Shown here: positions 50,147 through 58,830 of the stretch, piece by piece
Layout: every line of letters begins with the position of its first letter
Numbering within the stretch: position 1 is the first letter of the stretch
Assembly (NCBI GenBank): GCA_037445025.1
Contig: JBBILI010000013.1
Coordinates: forward strand, 1-64,000
Direction of reading: 5' to 3'
Source of the DNA: CAIQQQ01 sp037445025
GTDB lineage: Bacteria > Pseudomonadota > Alphaproteobacteria > Acetobacterales > Acetobacteraceae
Length of the DNA: 64,000 nucleotides
Notes under the pieces: generated by a model
What the model was told of the DNA's origin: nothing
The model's input: the letters and a program-made list of their open reading frames with translations, nothing else
Database searches by the model: none
Made by a program: the position numbers and the translations under genes

Positions 50147-51190
50147 ATGGCAAAATTCAAGATCCTCACCCCCGCAGGCGCCAGCTTCACCGTGGCCGGC
50201 GGCGGCTACGACACCGAAATGGAGCCGCTGGCCGGGCTCGACGCGGAAATCGTCGAAGGTCCCGCGGATGAGGACGGGTTCGCCGCCATGGCGCACGAGG
50301 CCGATGCCATCTACGGCAAAGGCATGCGCATCACCGCCAAAATCATCAAGGCCGCAACGAAATGCCGGGTGATTTCCCTCGGCAGCGTCGGTGTGGACAG
50401 TGTGGACGTCGCAGCCGCCACGGCAGCCGGCATTCCGGTGACCAACGTGCCGGATACCTTCATCGAGGAAGTCGCCGACCATGCCATGACCCTGCTGCTC
50501 GGCGGGTTTCGCAGACTCGTGCAGCAGGACCGCATGGTGCGCGACGGTCGCTGGCGCGAGGGTCGGCCACAGCTGTCGCAGTTTCCGCGGCTGATGGGCC
50601 TCACCCTCGGGTTCATCGCGTTCGGCCATGTCGCCCGCGCGGTGGCGCTGCGCGCCAGGCCGTTCGGGCTGCGCATGCTGGCCTATGACCCCTACATCGA
50701 AGAACTGGTGATGCCCCCGTACGGCGTCGAGCCGGCGACACTGGCAGAGGTGCTGACCCGCTCCGATTTCGTGTCCATGCACGCGCCCGCCACACCGGAG
50801 GCGCAGGGCATGCTGGGCGAGAAACATTTTCGCATGATGAAGCCCGGCGCCCTGTTCATCAACACCGGCCGCGGCAGCACGGTGGACGAGTCTGCGCTGA
50901 TCACCGCCCTGCAGCAGGGCTGGATCGCCGGCGCCGCGCTGGACGTGCTGGAAACCGAACCGCCGCGGCAGGACAATCCGCTGCTCAAGATGGACAACGT
51001 GACGCTCACCGCCCACGTAGCCTCGGCCTCGGCCCGCTTCGATCCCGCCCGCAAGCGCCGCGTCGGCCAGGAACTGGCCCTCGCCCTCTCCGGCCGCTGG
51101 CCGATGAGCTGCGTCAACCCATCGGTCGTCGCCAACCTATCAGCCCGCCGGTGGCAACCCGTCTCGATGGAGCGCGGCCCCAACAGTTGA
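50147..51190 (+). CDS. D-isomer-specific 2-hydroxyacid dehydrogenase family protein
   Basis: 347 residues, start at ATG 50147 with AGGAG 7 nt upstream. The catalytic triad of the family is intact: Arg in INTGRGSTVDE, Glu in LDVLETEPP, His in VTLTAHVAS. The NAD-binding loop is unusual: LGFIAFGHVA where family members have GxGxxG, so the first and last glycines are alanine. The acidic residue at the end of the next strand (AYDPY) is present, favouring NAD. It likely reduces a 2-keto acid or oxidises a 2-hydroxyacid linked to the importer upstream. Its TGA overlaps the composite repeat that follows. Confidence 0.9.
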   Translation: MAKFKILTPAGASFTVAGGGYDTEMEPLAGLDAEIVEGPADEDGFAAMAHEADAIYGKGMRITAKIIKAATKCRVISLGSVGVDSVDVAAATAAGIPVTNVPDTFIEEVADHAMTLLLGGFRRLVQQDRMVRDGRWREGRPQLSQFPRLMGLTLGFIAFGHVARAVALRARPFGLRMLAYDPYIEELVMPPYGVEPATLAEVLTRSDFVSMHAPATPEAQGMLGEKHFRMMKPGALFINTGRGSTVDESALITALQQGWIAGAALDVLETEPPRQDNPLLKMDNVTLTAHVASASARFDPARKRRVGQELALALSGRWPMSCVNPSVVANLSARRWQPVSMERGPNS

Positions 51191-51262
51191 AAGTTTCTTT
51201 GGTTCTTTCTTTTCAAAGAAAGAACTTCTTTTTTTGAAATGAAAGAAGCAAAAAAACTTTCA
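51188..51262. repeat. Composite (inside-out) hairpin-family element, second copy
   Basis: It is nearly identical to 41399-41470 read on the minus strand. Both outer ends are TGAAAG, and each TGA is a stop codon: 51188-51190 for the plus-strand dehydrogenase and 51262-51260 for the minus-strand LpxL-like gene. Two convergent genes therefore end exactly on the borders of one repeat. Confidence 0.9.
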
Positions 51263-52168
51263 TTCTTTAGGCCATCTTCGGTGGAGCCAGAGCCATTCGC
51301 CGGGGCGGGCGCGGATCCAGGCTTCGATGTGCTGGTTGAGAACGGCGGTCAGGGTGGCGATATCGGCCTGGCGGTTGCCGGTGTCCGGCAACGCCACCGG
51401 CGCACCGATCACCACACGCATGCGCGCGGGGCCCAGGCGCTCGGCATGCACCGGCAGCAGCTTGCAGCGAAACCGCAAGGCGTAGGCCGCCGCCGCCGGC
51501 GCCGTCATCGCCGGGCGGCCGAAGAACGGCACCGCAATGCCGTCATTCATCTTCTGATCCACCAGCATGCCCAGCAGACCGCCCTGCGACAGATGCCGCA
51601 ACGCCGCACGGGCCCCCTGCGCGCCCTTGGGAAAGTTCGGCACCGGCGGCTGACCCGGCGGCGTGAACGCCGCCGCACGAATATCGCCGATCAACCGGTC
51701 AACCGCGGTGTTCTTCGCAGCCCGGTAGAAATTGCTCATGCGCAGACCATGCGCAGCCGCACTCAGCGGGCAGTATTCCCAGTTGCCGATATGCGCGGCA
51801 AAGAAGATCGCAGGCCCCCCCTCGGCCGCCACCGCCACCAGATGCTCATCGCCGACAACCTCGAAGCCAGGGCCCGAGGCGGTCGGCTTCATCGTCGGCA
51901 GATAAGGCAGCTCCGCCGCCACCCGGCCAAGATTGCGCCAGACCTCGCGCAGAATGCGCCCCCGCGCCGCCGCATCAAGCTCCGGCAGCGACAGGCGAAG
52001 ATTGGTCTCCCCCACCCGGGACACCGGCAGCATCGGCCCCAGAAGCCCGGCCACGGCGGCCCCAAGATCCGAGGCACGAACCGGCCCGAGCCGCCGCACC
52101 ACCGCCAGCACTGCGCGAACGAGCAAGGTCTCCACGGCAAGCTGCCAGCGGACCAGCCAGGTCTTCAT
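51260..52168 (-). CDS. Lipid A late acyltransferase-like protein (LpxL/HtrB family)
   Basis: 302 residues. The LPLAT motif FFAAHIGNWEYCPL carries the HxxxxE pair of LpxL-type enzymes. Further typical segments are LGGLL-like GGLLGMLVDQKMNDGIAVPFFGRPAMTAPAAAAYALRF. It would add a secondary acyl chain to Kdo2-lipid IVA at the inner membrane. It overlaps the lpxK stop by 4 nt and ends the waaA-lpxK-lpxL run. The Lys-Glu C-terminus is followed at once by a TGA inside a repeat, so the end may have been altered. Confidence 0.9.
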   Translation of the reverse strand: MKTWLVRWQLAVETLLVRAVLAVVRRLGPVRASDLGAAVAGLLGPMLPVSRVGETNLRLSLPELDAAARGRILREVWRNLGRVAAELPYLPTMKPTASGPGFEVVGDEHLVAVAAEGGPAIFFAAHIGNWEYCPLSAAAHGLRMSNFYRAAKNTAVDRLIGDIRAAAFTPPGQPPVPNFPKGAQGARAALRHLSQGGLLGMLVDQKMNDGIAVPFFGRPAMTAPAAAAYALRFRCKLLPVHAERLGPARMRVVIGAPVALPDTGNRQADIATLTAVLNQHIEAWIRARPGEWLWLHRRWPKE

Positions 52169-53109
52169 CGGGCAATCGCCTTACGGAGAAGAACGTCGAT
52201 GCCGCCGGGGTCATCCCACGCCAGCGCCACGCGCAGCACATGGGCGCTGCCGGCCGGCAGCCGAACCGCGTCCTTGGCGGTGGTGACAAGCGCTGCTCCC
52301 AGCCGCGCCGCCGCGCCGGCAAGGCGGGCGAGATCGGCCGGCGTGTAGCGGTGATGGTCGGGGAAGGCCATCGTGTGGCGTGGCGGATGGCCGGCCCGCG
52401 AGAGCGTGTCGAAAAACTTCTGCGGCCGGCCGATGCCGGCGAACGCCAGCAGATCCCGCGGCAATGCGGCAAGATCACCCAGGTCCGGGCATAGCCGCGC
52501 GCCCAGCACCGGCAGATCGAGCAACGACGCGGCATCGGTCACATCCTCCCCGATCATCACCGCGGCCTGGCAGCGCGCCGCCGCTGCCGCCACCGGCTCG
52601 CGCAACGGGCCAGCCGGGATGACACAGCCATTGCCGAACCCGGCCCCGCCATCGATCACCAGCAGCGACAGCGTGCGCAGCAGGCCCGGGTTCTGCAGCC
52701 CGTCATCCATCACCAGCACCGTCGCCCCCTCGGCGATCGCCAGCCGCGCCGAGGCCACACGATCCGGCCCGACATAGGTCGGCGCCACCGCCGCCAGCAG
52801 CTGCGGCTCGTCGCCGGCCTCAGCCGCATTGCCCGGCGTCACCCGCCCAGCGCGCAGCCGTCCGCCATGTCCGCGGGTCAGGAACGCCGGCACCTCGCCC
52901 ATGGCGCGCAGCCGCTGCGCCAGGTCGATCGCCAGCGGCGTCTTGCCGGTGCCCCCGGCGGTGGCATTACCGCAGCAGATCACCGGCACATCCGCCCGCC
53001 ACCCCGGCCGGGCAACACGGCGTGCCGTGGCCCAGGCATACAGAAACGAAACCGGACGAAGCCCCCAGGGCGGGCTCTGCCCATGCTGCCAGAACCCTGG
53101 CGGGGTCAT
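52165..53109 (-). CDS. lpxK: Tetraacyldisaccharide 4'-kinase LpxK
   Basis: 314 residues. The P-loop is GNATAGGTGKTP (about residues 47-58). Other LpxK signatures are PAFLTRGHGGRL and VLVMDDGLQNPGL, with the acidic pair at the active site. It phosphorylates the 4' position of tetraacyldisaccharide-1-phosphate to form lipid IVA on the inner leaflet. It overlaps waaA and the LpxL-like gene by 4 nt, so the block is co-translated. Confidence 0.95.
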   Translation of the reverse strand: MTPPGFWQHGQSPPWGLRPVSFLYAWATARRVARPGWRADVPVICCGNATAGGTGKTPLAIDLAQRLRAMGEVPAFLTRGHGGRLRAGRVTPGNAAEAGDEPQLLAAVAPTYVGPDRVASARLAIAEGATVLVMDDGLQNPGLLRTLSLLVIDGGAGFGNGCVIPAGPLREPVAAAAARCQAAVMIGEDVTDAASLLDLPVLGARLCPDLGDLAALPRDLLAFAGIGRPQKFFDTLSRAGHPPRHTMAFPDHHRYTPADLARLAGAAARLGAALVTTAKDAVRLPAGSAHVLRVALAWDDPGGIDVLLRKAIAR

Positions 53110-54386
53110 CGCACGGCCCCCGCCAGCATCGTCAGCGCCCGGGCGACGCGATGCGGCAGATCGGAAGCCGACTGCGCGGCAGCGGCACAGGCCTGGCCCA
53201 AAATGCCCGCGCGCACGGGATCGCTGAGCAGCGTCTCAACCCAGGTTCGCAGCGCCGCGCCATCCTCCACCACCGTCAACCCACCGGACTGCCGCAGCAG
53301 GGCCACCGCCTCGCGGAAATTCTCGGTGCGCGGCCCCACCGCCACCGCACAGCCCAGCCGCGCCGGCTCCAGCGGATTCTGCCCGCCGAACACCGCCAGG
53401 CTGCGGCCGACAAACACGATCCGGCACAACCGATACAGCAGCCCCAGCTCGCCCATCGTGTCGGCGATCCACAGGCCGGACTCGATCGGCGGATCCTGAT
53501 GCCGCGCCCGACGTGTCACCGGCTGGCTCCCCGCCAGCGCCGCCACCGCCTCCCCCCGCTCGGCATGGCGGGGGGCGATGACCGTGAGCAGCCCAGGATG
53601 CTGCGGCGCCAGCGCATGATGAATGGCAATCGCCACCACCTCCTCGCCCGGATGCGTGCAGGCCGCAAGCCACACCGGCCGGCCGGAGATGAGCCGGCCC
53701 AGCCGGTCCAGCTCCACACGGTCGGCCGGCAAAGGCGGTGCCGCGAATTTCAGATTGCCGGGAACCGACACCTGCGGTGCCCCCAGCGCCTGCAGCCGCT
53801 CGCCGTCGTCCACGCTCTGCGCCTGCACCAGGCTGAACGCCGAAAGCAGCGTGCCGATCACCCGCGGCAGCCGGCGCCACAGCCGATAGCTGCGGTCCGA
53901 CATCCGTCCATTGATCAGCATCAGCCGAACCCGCCGCCGCCGGCACGCCGCCAGCAGGTTCGGCCAGAGCTCGCTTTCCACCATCGCCGCCGCATCCGGC
54001 CGCCAGTGATCGAGAAACCGCCCCACCCAGGCCGGCACATCGAGCGGCACGAACCGATGGTGGACCTTCCCCCCCAGCGCCGGCGCACGCCGCGCGAACA
54101 GCGTGGCCGAGGTGACGGTCCCGGTCGTCACCAATACGGTCGTGGCAGGGCTGAGCTGCACCAGGCTGGCAATGACCGGCAGGATCGACATCGTCTCGCC
54201 CATGCTCGCGGCATGCAGCCACACCAGCCGCCCCGCCGGCCGCGCCATCGCCTCCACCCCGCGGCGCTCGGGCAGCCGCGCCGCGATCTCCTTGCCCCGG
54301 CGCAGTCGCAGCCGCAGCATCAGCCGCAGCAACGGCGCGCCAAGCGTGGCCAGCGCAGCATAGAGCGGCAGGATCAGGCGGCTCAT
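53106..54386 (-). CDS. waaA: Kdo transferase WaaA (KdtA)
   Basis: 426 residues, GT-B glycosyltransferase that adds Kdo from CMP-Kdo to lipid IVA. The N-terminal membrane helix is followed by the ERRG motif and the catalytic base E64 in WLHAASMGE. Later motifs are WPNLLAACRRRRVRLMLINGRMS and FGGQNPLEPARLGCAV, which are diagnostic. ATG 54386 overlaps the DUF374 gene stop by 4 nt and is chosen over an upstream open frame that has no family features. Confidence 0.96.
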   Translation of the reverse strand: MSRLILPLYAALATLGAPLLRLMLRLRLRRGKEIAARLPERRGVEAMARPAGRLVWLHAASMGETMSILPVIASLVQLSPATTVLVTTGTVTSATLFARRAPALGGKVHHRFVPLDVPAWVGRFLDHWRPDAAAMVESELWPNLLAACRRRRVRLMLINGRMSDRSYRLWRRLPRVIGTLLSAFSLVQAQSVDDGERLQALGAPQVSVPGNLKFAAPPLPADRVELDRLGRLISGRPVWLAACTHPGEEVVAIAIHHALAPQHPGLLTVIAPRHAERGEAVAALAGSQPVTRRARHQDPPIESGLWIADTMGELGLLYRLCRIVFVGRSLAVFGGQNPLEPARLGCAVAVGPRTENFREAVALLRQSGGLTVVEDGAALRTWVETLLSDPVRAGILGQACAAAAQSASDLPHRVARALTMLAGAVR

Positions 54387-55066
54387 GGGCGCCAATGTTC
54401 CGCCCGCGCGCGCGCCGCGTCCATCGCCGCCGCGATGGCGGGAAGGCTGTCCTGCCACGTCTCCCGCCCGACGGAGATGGCCGGCTCGCACACCAGCACG
54501 CCGCGGCCGAACGGCAGCGGCAGCTGCATCCGGTCCCAGCTGGGCAGCGTGATCGCACGGATCGAAGCCGCCGCACACGGCAGCACCTTGCAGCCCGACA
54601 GACCCGCCAGCTGCGCCACGCCGGGGGCCGCCACCCGCCGCGGCCCGCGCGGCCCATCCGGCGTGATCGCCACCTGCCCGCCATTCTCCAGCGCGGCAAG
54701 CAGGCTCAGCACGCCTGTGGCCCCACCGCGGGTGCGGCCGTCGCGCGCCGAGGACCCATGCGCCACCTCGAGCCCGAACCTTGCGATGACGTCACCGATA
54801 AAACGGCCATCGGCGTGCCGGCTGACCAGCACATGCAGCCGCAGACCCGGCGTGGCATCGCGCGCCCGCGTCCACAGCGCCGGCATCAGCGGCAGCACCT
54901 CATGCCAGAACGCCGCCACAACCGGCGTCCCCGTGCGATAGGGTTCGAAATCCGCGGCGCCCAGCAACGTCCAGCGCGTGGTGCGCAGCGCGAACTGCAG
55001 ATAGCGGCCGAGCAGACAGCCGAGCACGGCCTGCACGGCGCCCTGTCGCAGCAGGCGTTTCAACAC
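54383..55066 (-). CDS. DUF374 lysophospholipid acyltransferase-family protein
   Basis: About 227 residues. The LPLAT-like DUF374 pattern is seen in VVAAFWHEVLPLMPALW, HVLVSRHADGRFIGDVIARFGLEVAHGSSARDGRTRGG and VAITPDGPRGPRRVAAPG. In alphaproteobacteria this gene sits beside waaA and its exact acyl acceptor is uncertain. GTG 55066 is preferred because LKRLLRQGAVQAVLGCLLGRYLQF is the usual N-terminus; the frame stays open further upstream but only by reading the hairpin element at 55149. First gene of the waaA-lpxK-lpxL block. Confidence 0.85.
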   Translation of the reverse strand: MLKRLLRQGAVQAVLGCLLGRYLQFALRTTRWTLLGAADFEPYRTGTPVVAAFWHEVLPLMPALWTRARDATPGLRLHVLVSRHADGRFIGDVIARFGLEVAHGSSARDGRTRGGATGVLSLLAALENGGQVAITPDGPRGPRRVAAPGVAQLAGLSGCKVLPCAAASIRAITLPSWDRMQLPLPFGRGVLVCEPAISVGRETWQDSLPAIAAAMDAARARAEHWRP

Positions 55067-55148
55067 GATGATGACGTCAAGGTGATCATGGCGGGGCGGG
55101 TAGCACGCGGCCCGCAAGGCGGCAAACCCGGCCACGCAAAAAAGGTCA

Positions 55149-55267
55149 GGAAGCAAGCGGTTCTTTTTTGAAAAAAAGAACCAGAAACTTTCAACCGGCT
55201 GACGCACCTTGCTGGACTGTCAAAATCCAAACGAAGAAAGGTGTTTTGCTTCTGTTCTTCAGAAAAT
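55149..55267. repeat. Inverted pair of hairpin-family elements, one degenerate
   Basis: Element A, 55149-55192, is intact (GGAAGCAAGCGGTTC start, core GGTTCTTTTTT/AAAAAAAGAACC). Element B, 55235-55267, is decayed and has lost its outer GCTTGCTTCC. It begins at the stop codon (TGA 55269-55267) of the minus-strand hydroxylase gene. Spacer about 42 nt. Confidence 0.8.
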
Positions 55268-57606
55268 CAGTCTGACCTTCCCGCCAGAAGCCCGCAGATC
55301 CGCTGCGCCGTCAACGGCTGCCGCTCCACCACCACCCCCAACGGCGCCAGCGCATCGTTCACCGCAAGCGTCACGGCCCCCAGCGCCCCCATCACCCCGC
55401 CCTCCGACATCCCCTTCGTCCCGATCGGGTTGCGCAGGCTCGGCGTATGACACGCGACGATCTCGATCGAAGGCAGGTCGGACGCCACCGACATCGCATA
55501 ATCCATAAAGCTGCCGGTGACATTCTGCCCGGCCGCGTCATAGACCACCTGCTCCCGCAACGCCCCGCCCAGCCCCATGGCGATGGCGCCATGCTGCTGC
55601 CCGGCCACGATCGCGGCATTGAGCAGATTGCCGCAATCCTCAGCCACGAGATACCGCACCGGCGTCACCACCCCGGTCTCGGGATCCACCACCACCTCGC
55701 ACAGATGCGTCGCGTTGGAATACGTCATCGCCGGCGGATCATAGGCCCGATGCGCCTCCAGCCCCGGCTCCACCCCCGGCGGCAGCCGAAGCGGATCGAG
55801 ATAGGCGATGCGCGCGATCTCCGGCAGCCCCAGGCCCGCATCAAGCCAGGCGCCGTCGATCAGCCGCTCCAGCCGGCTCTCCTGCAGCCGCAGTTCGTCA
55901 CCCGAGTTCAACCCCAGCAGATGCGCCCCGATCGCGCAGATCTTCCGCTGCAGTGTCTGCCCAGCCAGAAACAGCACCGACCCGCCGGCGGTCCCGCCCC
56001 GCGCGCCCCTGCTGCCCATGCCGTACGGCGCCACATCGGTGTTGCCGAGCAGCAGGCGCACCCGCGCGGCCGCCACACCCAACCCACGCGAAACCGCCTC
56101 CGCCAACGCGGTCTCATACCCCTGGCCAGACCCCATCAGCCCCACAGCGGCATCGACCGCCCCGGACGGCGCCACCTTCACCCAGGCCGCCTCATGGCCC
56201 GAACCCGCGATCCCCGCCGCCTTGTAGAACGCCGACCCATAGGTGGTGCACTCCACCACAGTGCAGATGCCCAGCCCCCGATAAACCCCGCGCGCCCGGT
56301 CCTGCCGCTGCACCGCGCGAAACCCCGGCTCATCGAACCCGGCCAACGCGGCCTCAAGAGTGGCGCGCGGCGTGATGTCATGCAGCATTTCGCCGGTCGG
56401 CAGGGTGTAAGGCAGATCCTGCGGCCCCAGCATGTTGCGACGCCGCACCTCAACCGGATCCAGCCCCAGGTCCCGCGCAACGGCATCGATGGTCCCATCG
56501 GTCACCCAGGATGTGATCGCCATCGGCGCCCGCATCGGCCCCGCGCCGCATTTGGTGGTCAGCCACACCTTCACATCGAACGCGTAGTCGGCGATGCGAT
56601 ACGGGCCGGTGGCGATCATCGCCACCACGCGGGCCATGTAGTTGGCGGGATAGAAGCAGTAGGCGCCGAAATCCTCCTGCATGCGCAGCTCAAGCGCCAG
56701 GATGCGCCCGTCCTCATCCACCGCGGCGCGCGTCTCCACGACCTGCTCGCGCGCATGGGCGGCGGCGAGCAGGTTCTCGCCCCGTTCCTCGCGCCAGCGC
56801 ACCGGCCGCCCCAGCGCCCGCGCCAGCGCGGCACAGGCCAGCTCCTCGCGGTACAGCGCGATCTTCTGGCCAAACGCCCCGCCGATATCCGGGCAGATCA
56901 CCGTGACCTGCGTCTCCTCCAGCCGCAGCCGGCCCGCCAGCGCCGTGCGATACGGGTGCGGCGCCTGGTTGCCGACATGCATCGTCAGATGCTGCCGCCC
57001 GGCATCCCACACCGCACAGCACCCCCGCGGCTCCAGCGGCGCGTGGGTCTGGCGGTGCTGATGAAACCGCGCCGTCACCACCCGATAGGCCGCGGCAAAC
57101 CGCGCCGCCGGATCGCCTGCGGAAAAAATCTGATGCGACACCAGGTTGGACGCGAGCGTCTCATCGACCAAAGCCGCCCCCGGCGCCGCGGCATCGGCAA
57201 TCGAGGCCACCGCCGGCAACGCCTCGTACTCCACCGAGACCGTCTCGGCCGCATCCACCGCCTGCAGCCGCGTCTGTGCCACCACCACCGCCACCAGATC
57301 GCCATCGAAGCGCACCCGATCGGTCGGCATCGGCTCGATCTCGACGGGATGCAGCCCCTCGATCGGCGGCGCCATGCGCAGCGTGGTGGCGAGCCCGGCC
57401 AGGTCCTGCCCGGTCGCCACCATCACCACCCCCGGCATCGCCCGCGCCTCCTTCCGCGCGATGTGCCGGATCCGCCCATGCGCCATCGGCGAACGCACGA
57501 ACACCGCATGCAGCGCACCCGGGATCACGAGATCATCGAGATACCTCGCCTGACCCGTCAGAAACCGCGCATCCTCCCGACGCCCCGCGCGAATCCCGTC
57601 CGCCAT
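55267..57606 (-). CDS. Orphan molybdenum hydroxylase large subunit (XdhA/CoxL family)
   Basis: 779 residues. The typical opening is RREDARFLTGQARYLDDLVIPGALHAVFVRSPMAHGRI. The molybdopterin segment CPDIGGAFGQKIALY and the catalytic Glu, about E735, in GTKGMSEGG are present. The substrate loop reads KCGAGPMRAPMAI, unlike either CO dehydrogenase or the other copy in this window. No [2Fe-2S] or FAD subunit gene is adjacent. ATG 57606 overlaps the ABC ATPase stop as TGATG, so the enzyme is translated together with an importer. It may use small and medium subunits encoded elsewhere, possibly those at 43843-45158; that is speculation. Confidence 0.92.
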   Translation of the reverse strand: MADGIRAGRREDARFLTGQARYLDDLVIPGALHAVFVRSPMAHGRIRHIARKEARAMPGVVMVATGQDLAGLATTLRMAPPIEGLHPVEIEPMPTDRVRFDGDLVAVVVAQTRLQAVDAAETVSVEYEALPAVASIADAAAPGAALVDETLASNLVSHQIFSAGDPAARFAAAYRVVTARFHQHRQTHAPLEPRGCCAVWDAGRQHLTMHVGNQAPHPYRTALAGRLRLEETQVTVICPDIGGAFGQKIALYREELACAALARALGRPVRWREERGENLLAAAHAREQVVETRAAVDEDGRILALELRMQEDFGAYCFYPANYMARVVAMIATGPYRIADYAFDVKVWLTTKCGAGPMRAPMAITSWVTDGTIDAVARDLGLDPVEVRRRNMLGPQDLPYTLPTGEMLHDITPRATLEAALAGFDEPGFRAVQRQDRARGVYRGLGICTVVECTTYGSAFYKAAGIAGSGHEAAWVKVAPSGAVDAAVGLMGSGQGYETALAEAVSRGLGVAAARVRLLLGNTDVAPYGMGSRGARGGTAGGSVLFLAGQTLQRKICAIGAHLLGLNSGDELRLQESRLERLIDGAWLDAGLGLPEIARIAYLDPLRLPPGVEPGLEAHRAYDPPAMTYSNATHLCEVVVDPETGVVTPVRYLVAEDCGNLLNAAIVAGQQHGAIAMGLGGALREQVVYDAAGQNVTGSFMDYAMSVASDLPSIEIVACHTPSLRNPIGTKGMSEGGVMGALGAVTLAVNDALAPLGVVVERQPLTAQRICGLLAGRSD

Positions 57607-58694
57607 CACGCCTCCGACCGCAGCGATCGCCCGGTCGCCGTGTCGAACAGATGCAGCCGGTGCGGATTGAGGCCGAACGTCACTGTCTCGCCCTCCAGCA
57701 CCCTGCTCTCCTTGGCCACGCGCAGATACAGCGTCTGATCCTCCACCCGCACGCCGAGATACTGATCGGCACCGGACGGCATGGCGGTCTCCACCACCGC
57801 CTGCAGCACCGCCCCGCCCTCGGCCGGGAACGTCACGTCCTCCGCCCGCAGCCCCAGCGTCACCTCTCCCGCCTCGCGTGCCGCCGCCAGCTCCGGCGGC
57901 AAGGCGATGCCGAGCCCACCGCGGCGGAACCAGGCCACGCCGTCGCGCCGCTCCAGCGTGCCGGTGAGCAGATTGATCGCGGGACTGCCGAGGAACCCGG
58001 CGACAAACAGATTCTCCGGCCGCTCATAGATCGCCTCGGGGGTGCCGATCTGCTGAATCCGCCCGTCGCGCATCACCACGATGCGATCGGCCAGCGTCAG
58101 CGCCTCCGCCTGGTCGTGCGTGACATAGACGAAGGTGCTGCGCATGCGCGTGTGCAGCCGCCTGATCTCGGCGCGCATCGAGATGCGCAGGCTGGCATCG
58201 AGGTTGGACAGCGGCTCGTCCATCAGGAACACCGCGGGCTCGCGCACCATGGCCCGCCCCAGCGCCACGCGCTGGCGCTGTCCGCCGGAGAGCTGGCCGG
58301 GCCGGCGGCCGAGCAGGTGGGTGATCTCGAGTGCCGCGGCCGCCTCGTTCACCCGGCGTGTCAGCTCCGCCTGTGCCACGCGGCGCATGCGCAGACCGAA
58401 GGCGATGTTCTCGAACACCGTCATGTGCGGGTAGAGCGCGTAGCTCTGGAACACCATCGCCACGTCGCGCCGGTGCACCGGCACGTTGTTCATCACCTGA
58501 TCGTCGAACAGCAGCACGCCTTCGCTGATGTCCGACAGGCCCGCGATCATGTTCAGCGTCGTGGACTTGCCGCAGCCGGAGGGGCCGAGCAGGACGAGGA
58601 ATTCCTGATCACGGATGTCGAGATCGAGCGCCTCGACTGCGAAATGGCCGGAGGTGTAGCGCTTGGAGACGGATTGGAAGCGGATGCGGGCCAT
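57606..58694 (-). CDS. CUT1-type ABC importer ATPase (second system)
   Basis: 362 residues. Walker A GPSGCGKST, signature LSGGQRQRVALGRAMV, Walker B VFLMDEPLSNLDASLR, H-loop YVTHDQAEALT and a C-terminal TOBE region (GLRAEDVTF) are present. It is similar to, but clearly distinct from, the ATPase at 45764. It serves the permeases and binding protein upstream (58827-61959), from which it is separated by a hairpin pair. Confidence 0.95.
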   Translation of the reverse strand: MARIRFQSVSKRYTSGHFAVEALDLDIRDQEFLVLLGPSGCGKSTTLNMIAGLSDISEGVLLFDDQVMNNVPVHRRDVAMVFQSYALYPHMTVFENIAFGLRMRRVAQAELTRRVNEAAAALEITHLLGRRPGQLSGGQRQRVALGRAMVREPAVFLMDEPLSNLDASLRISMRAEIRRLHTRMRSTFVYVTHDQAEALTLADRIVVMRDGRIQQIGTPEAIYERPENLFVAGFLGSPAINLLTGTLERRDGVAWFRRGGLGIALPPELAAAREAGEVTLGLRAEDVTFPAEGGAVLQAVVETAMPSGADQYLGVRVEDQTLYLRVAKESRVLEGETVTFGLNPHRLHLFDTATGRSLRSEA

Positions 58695-58699
58695 TTTAA

Positions 58700-58830
58700 G
58701 AAAGGACTTCTTTTCTATAGAAAAGAAGCAAAAGACTTTTGTTCGTTGGAGCGGACCTCTCTCCGGAGGAGGGCGTCAGCCGATCGAAAGTTTTTTGGTT
58801 CTTTTTTTCAAAAAAGAACATCTTGCTTAC
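58700..58830. repeat. Inverted pair of hairpin-family elements inside an operon
   Basis: Element A, 58700-58742: core CTTCTTTTC/GAAAAGAAG, inner end AAAAGACTTTT. Element B, 58785-58830: core GGTTCTTTTTTTC/AAAAAAGAAC, outer end CTTGCTTACC. The stop of the permease gene (TAA 58829-58827) forms part of that outer end. Both flanking genes run minus in the same transporter operon. A TCTCCGGAGGA palindrome lies in the spacer. Confidence 0.88.
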
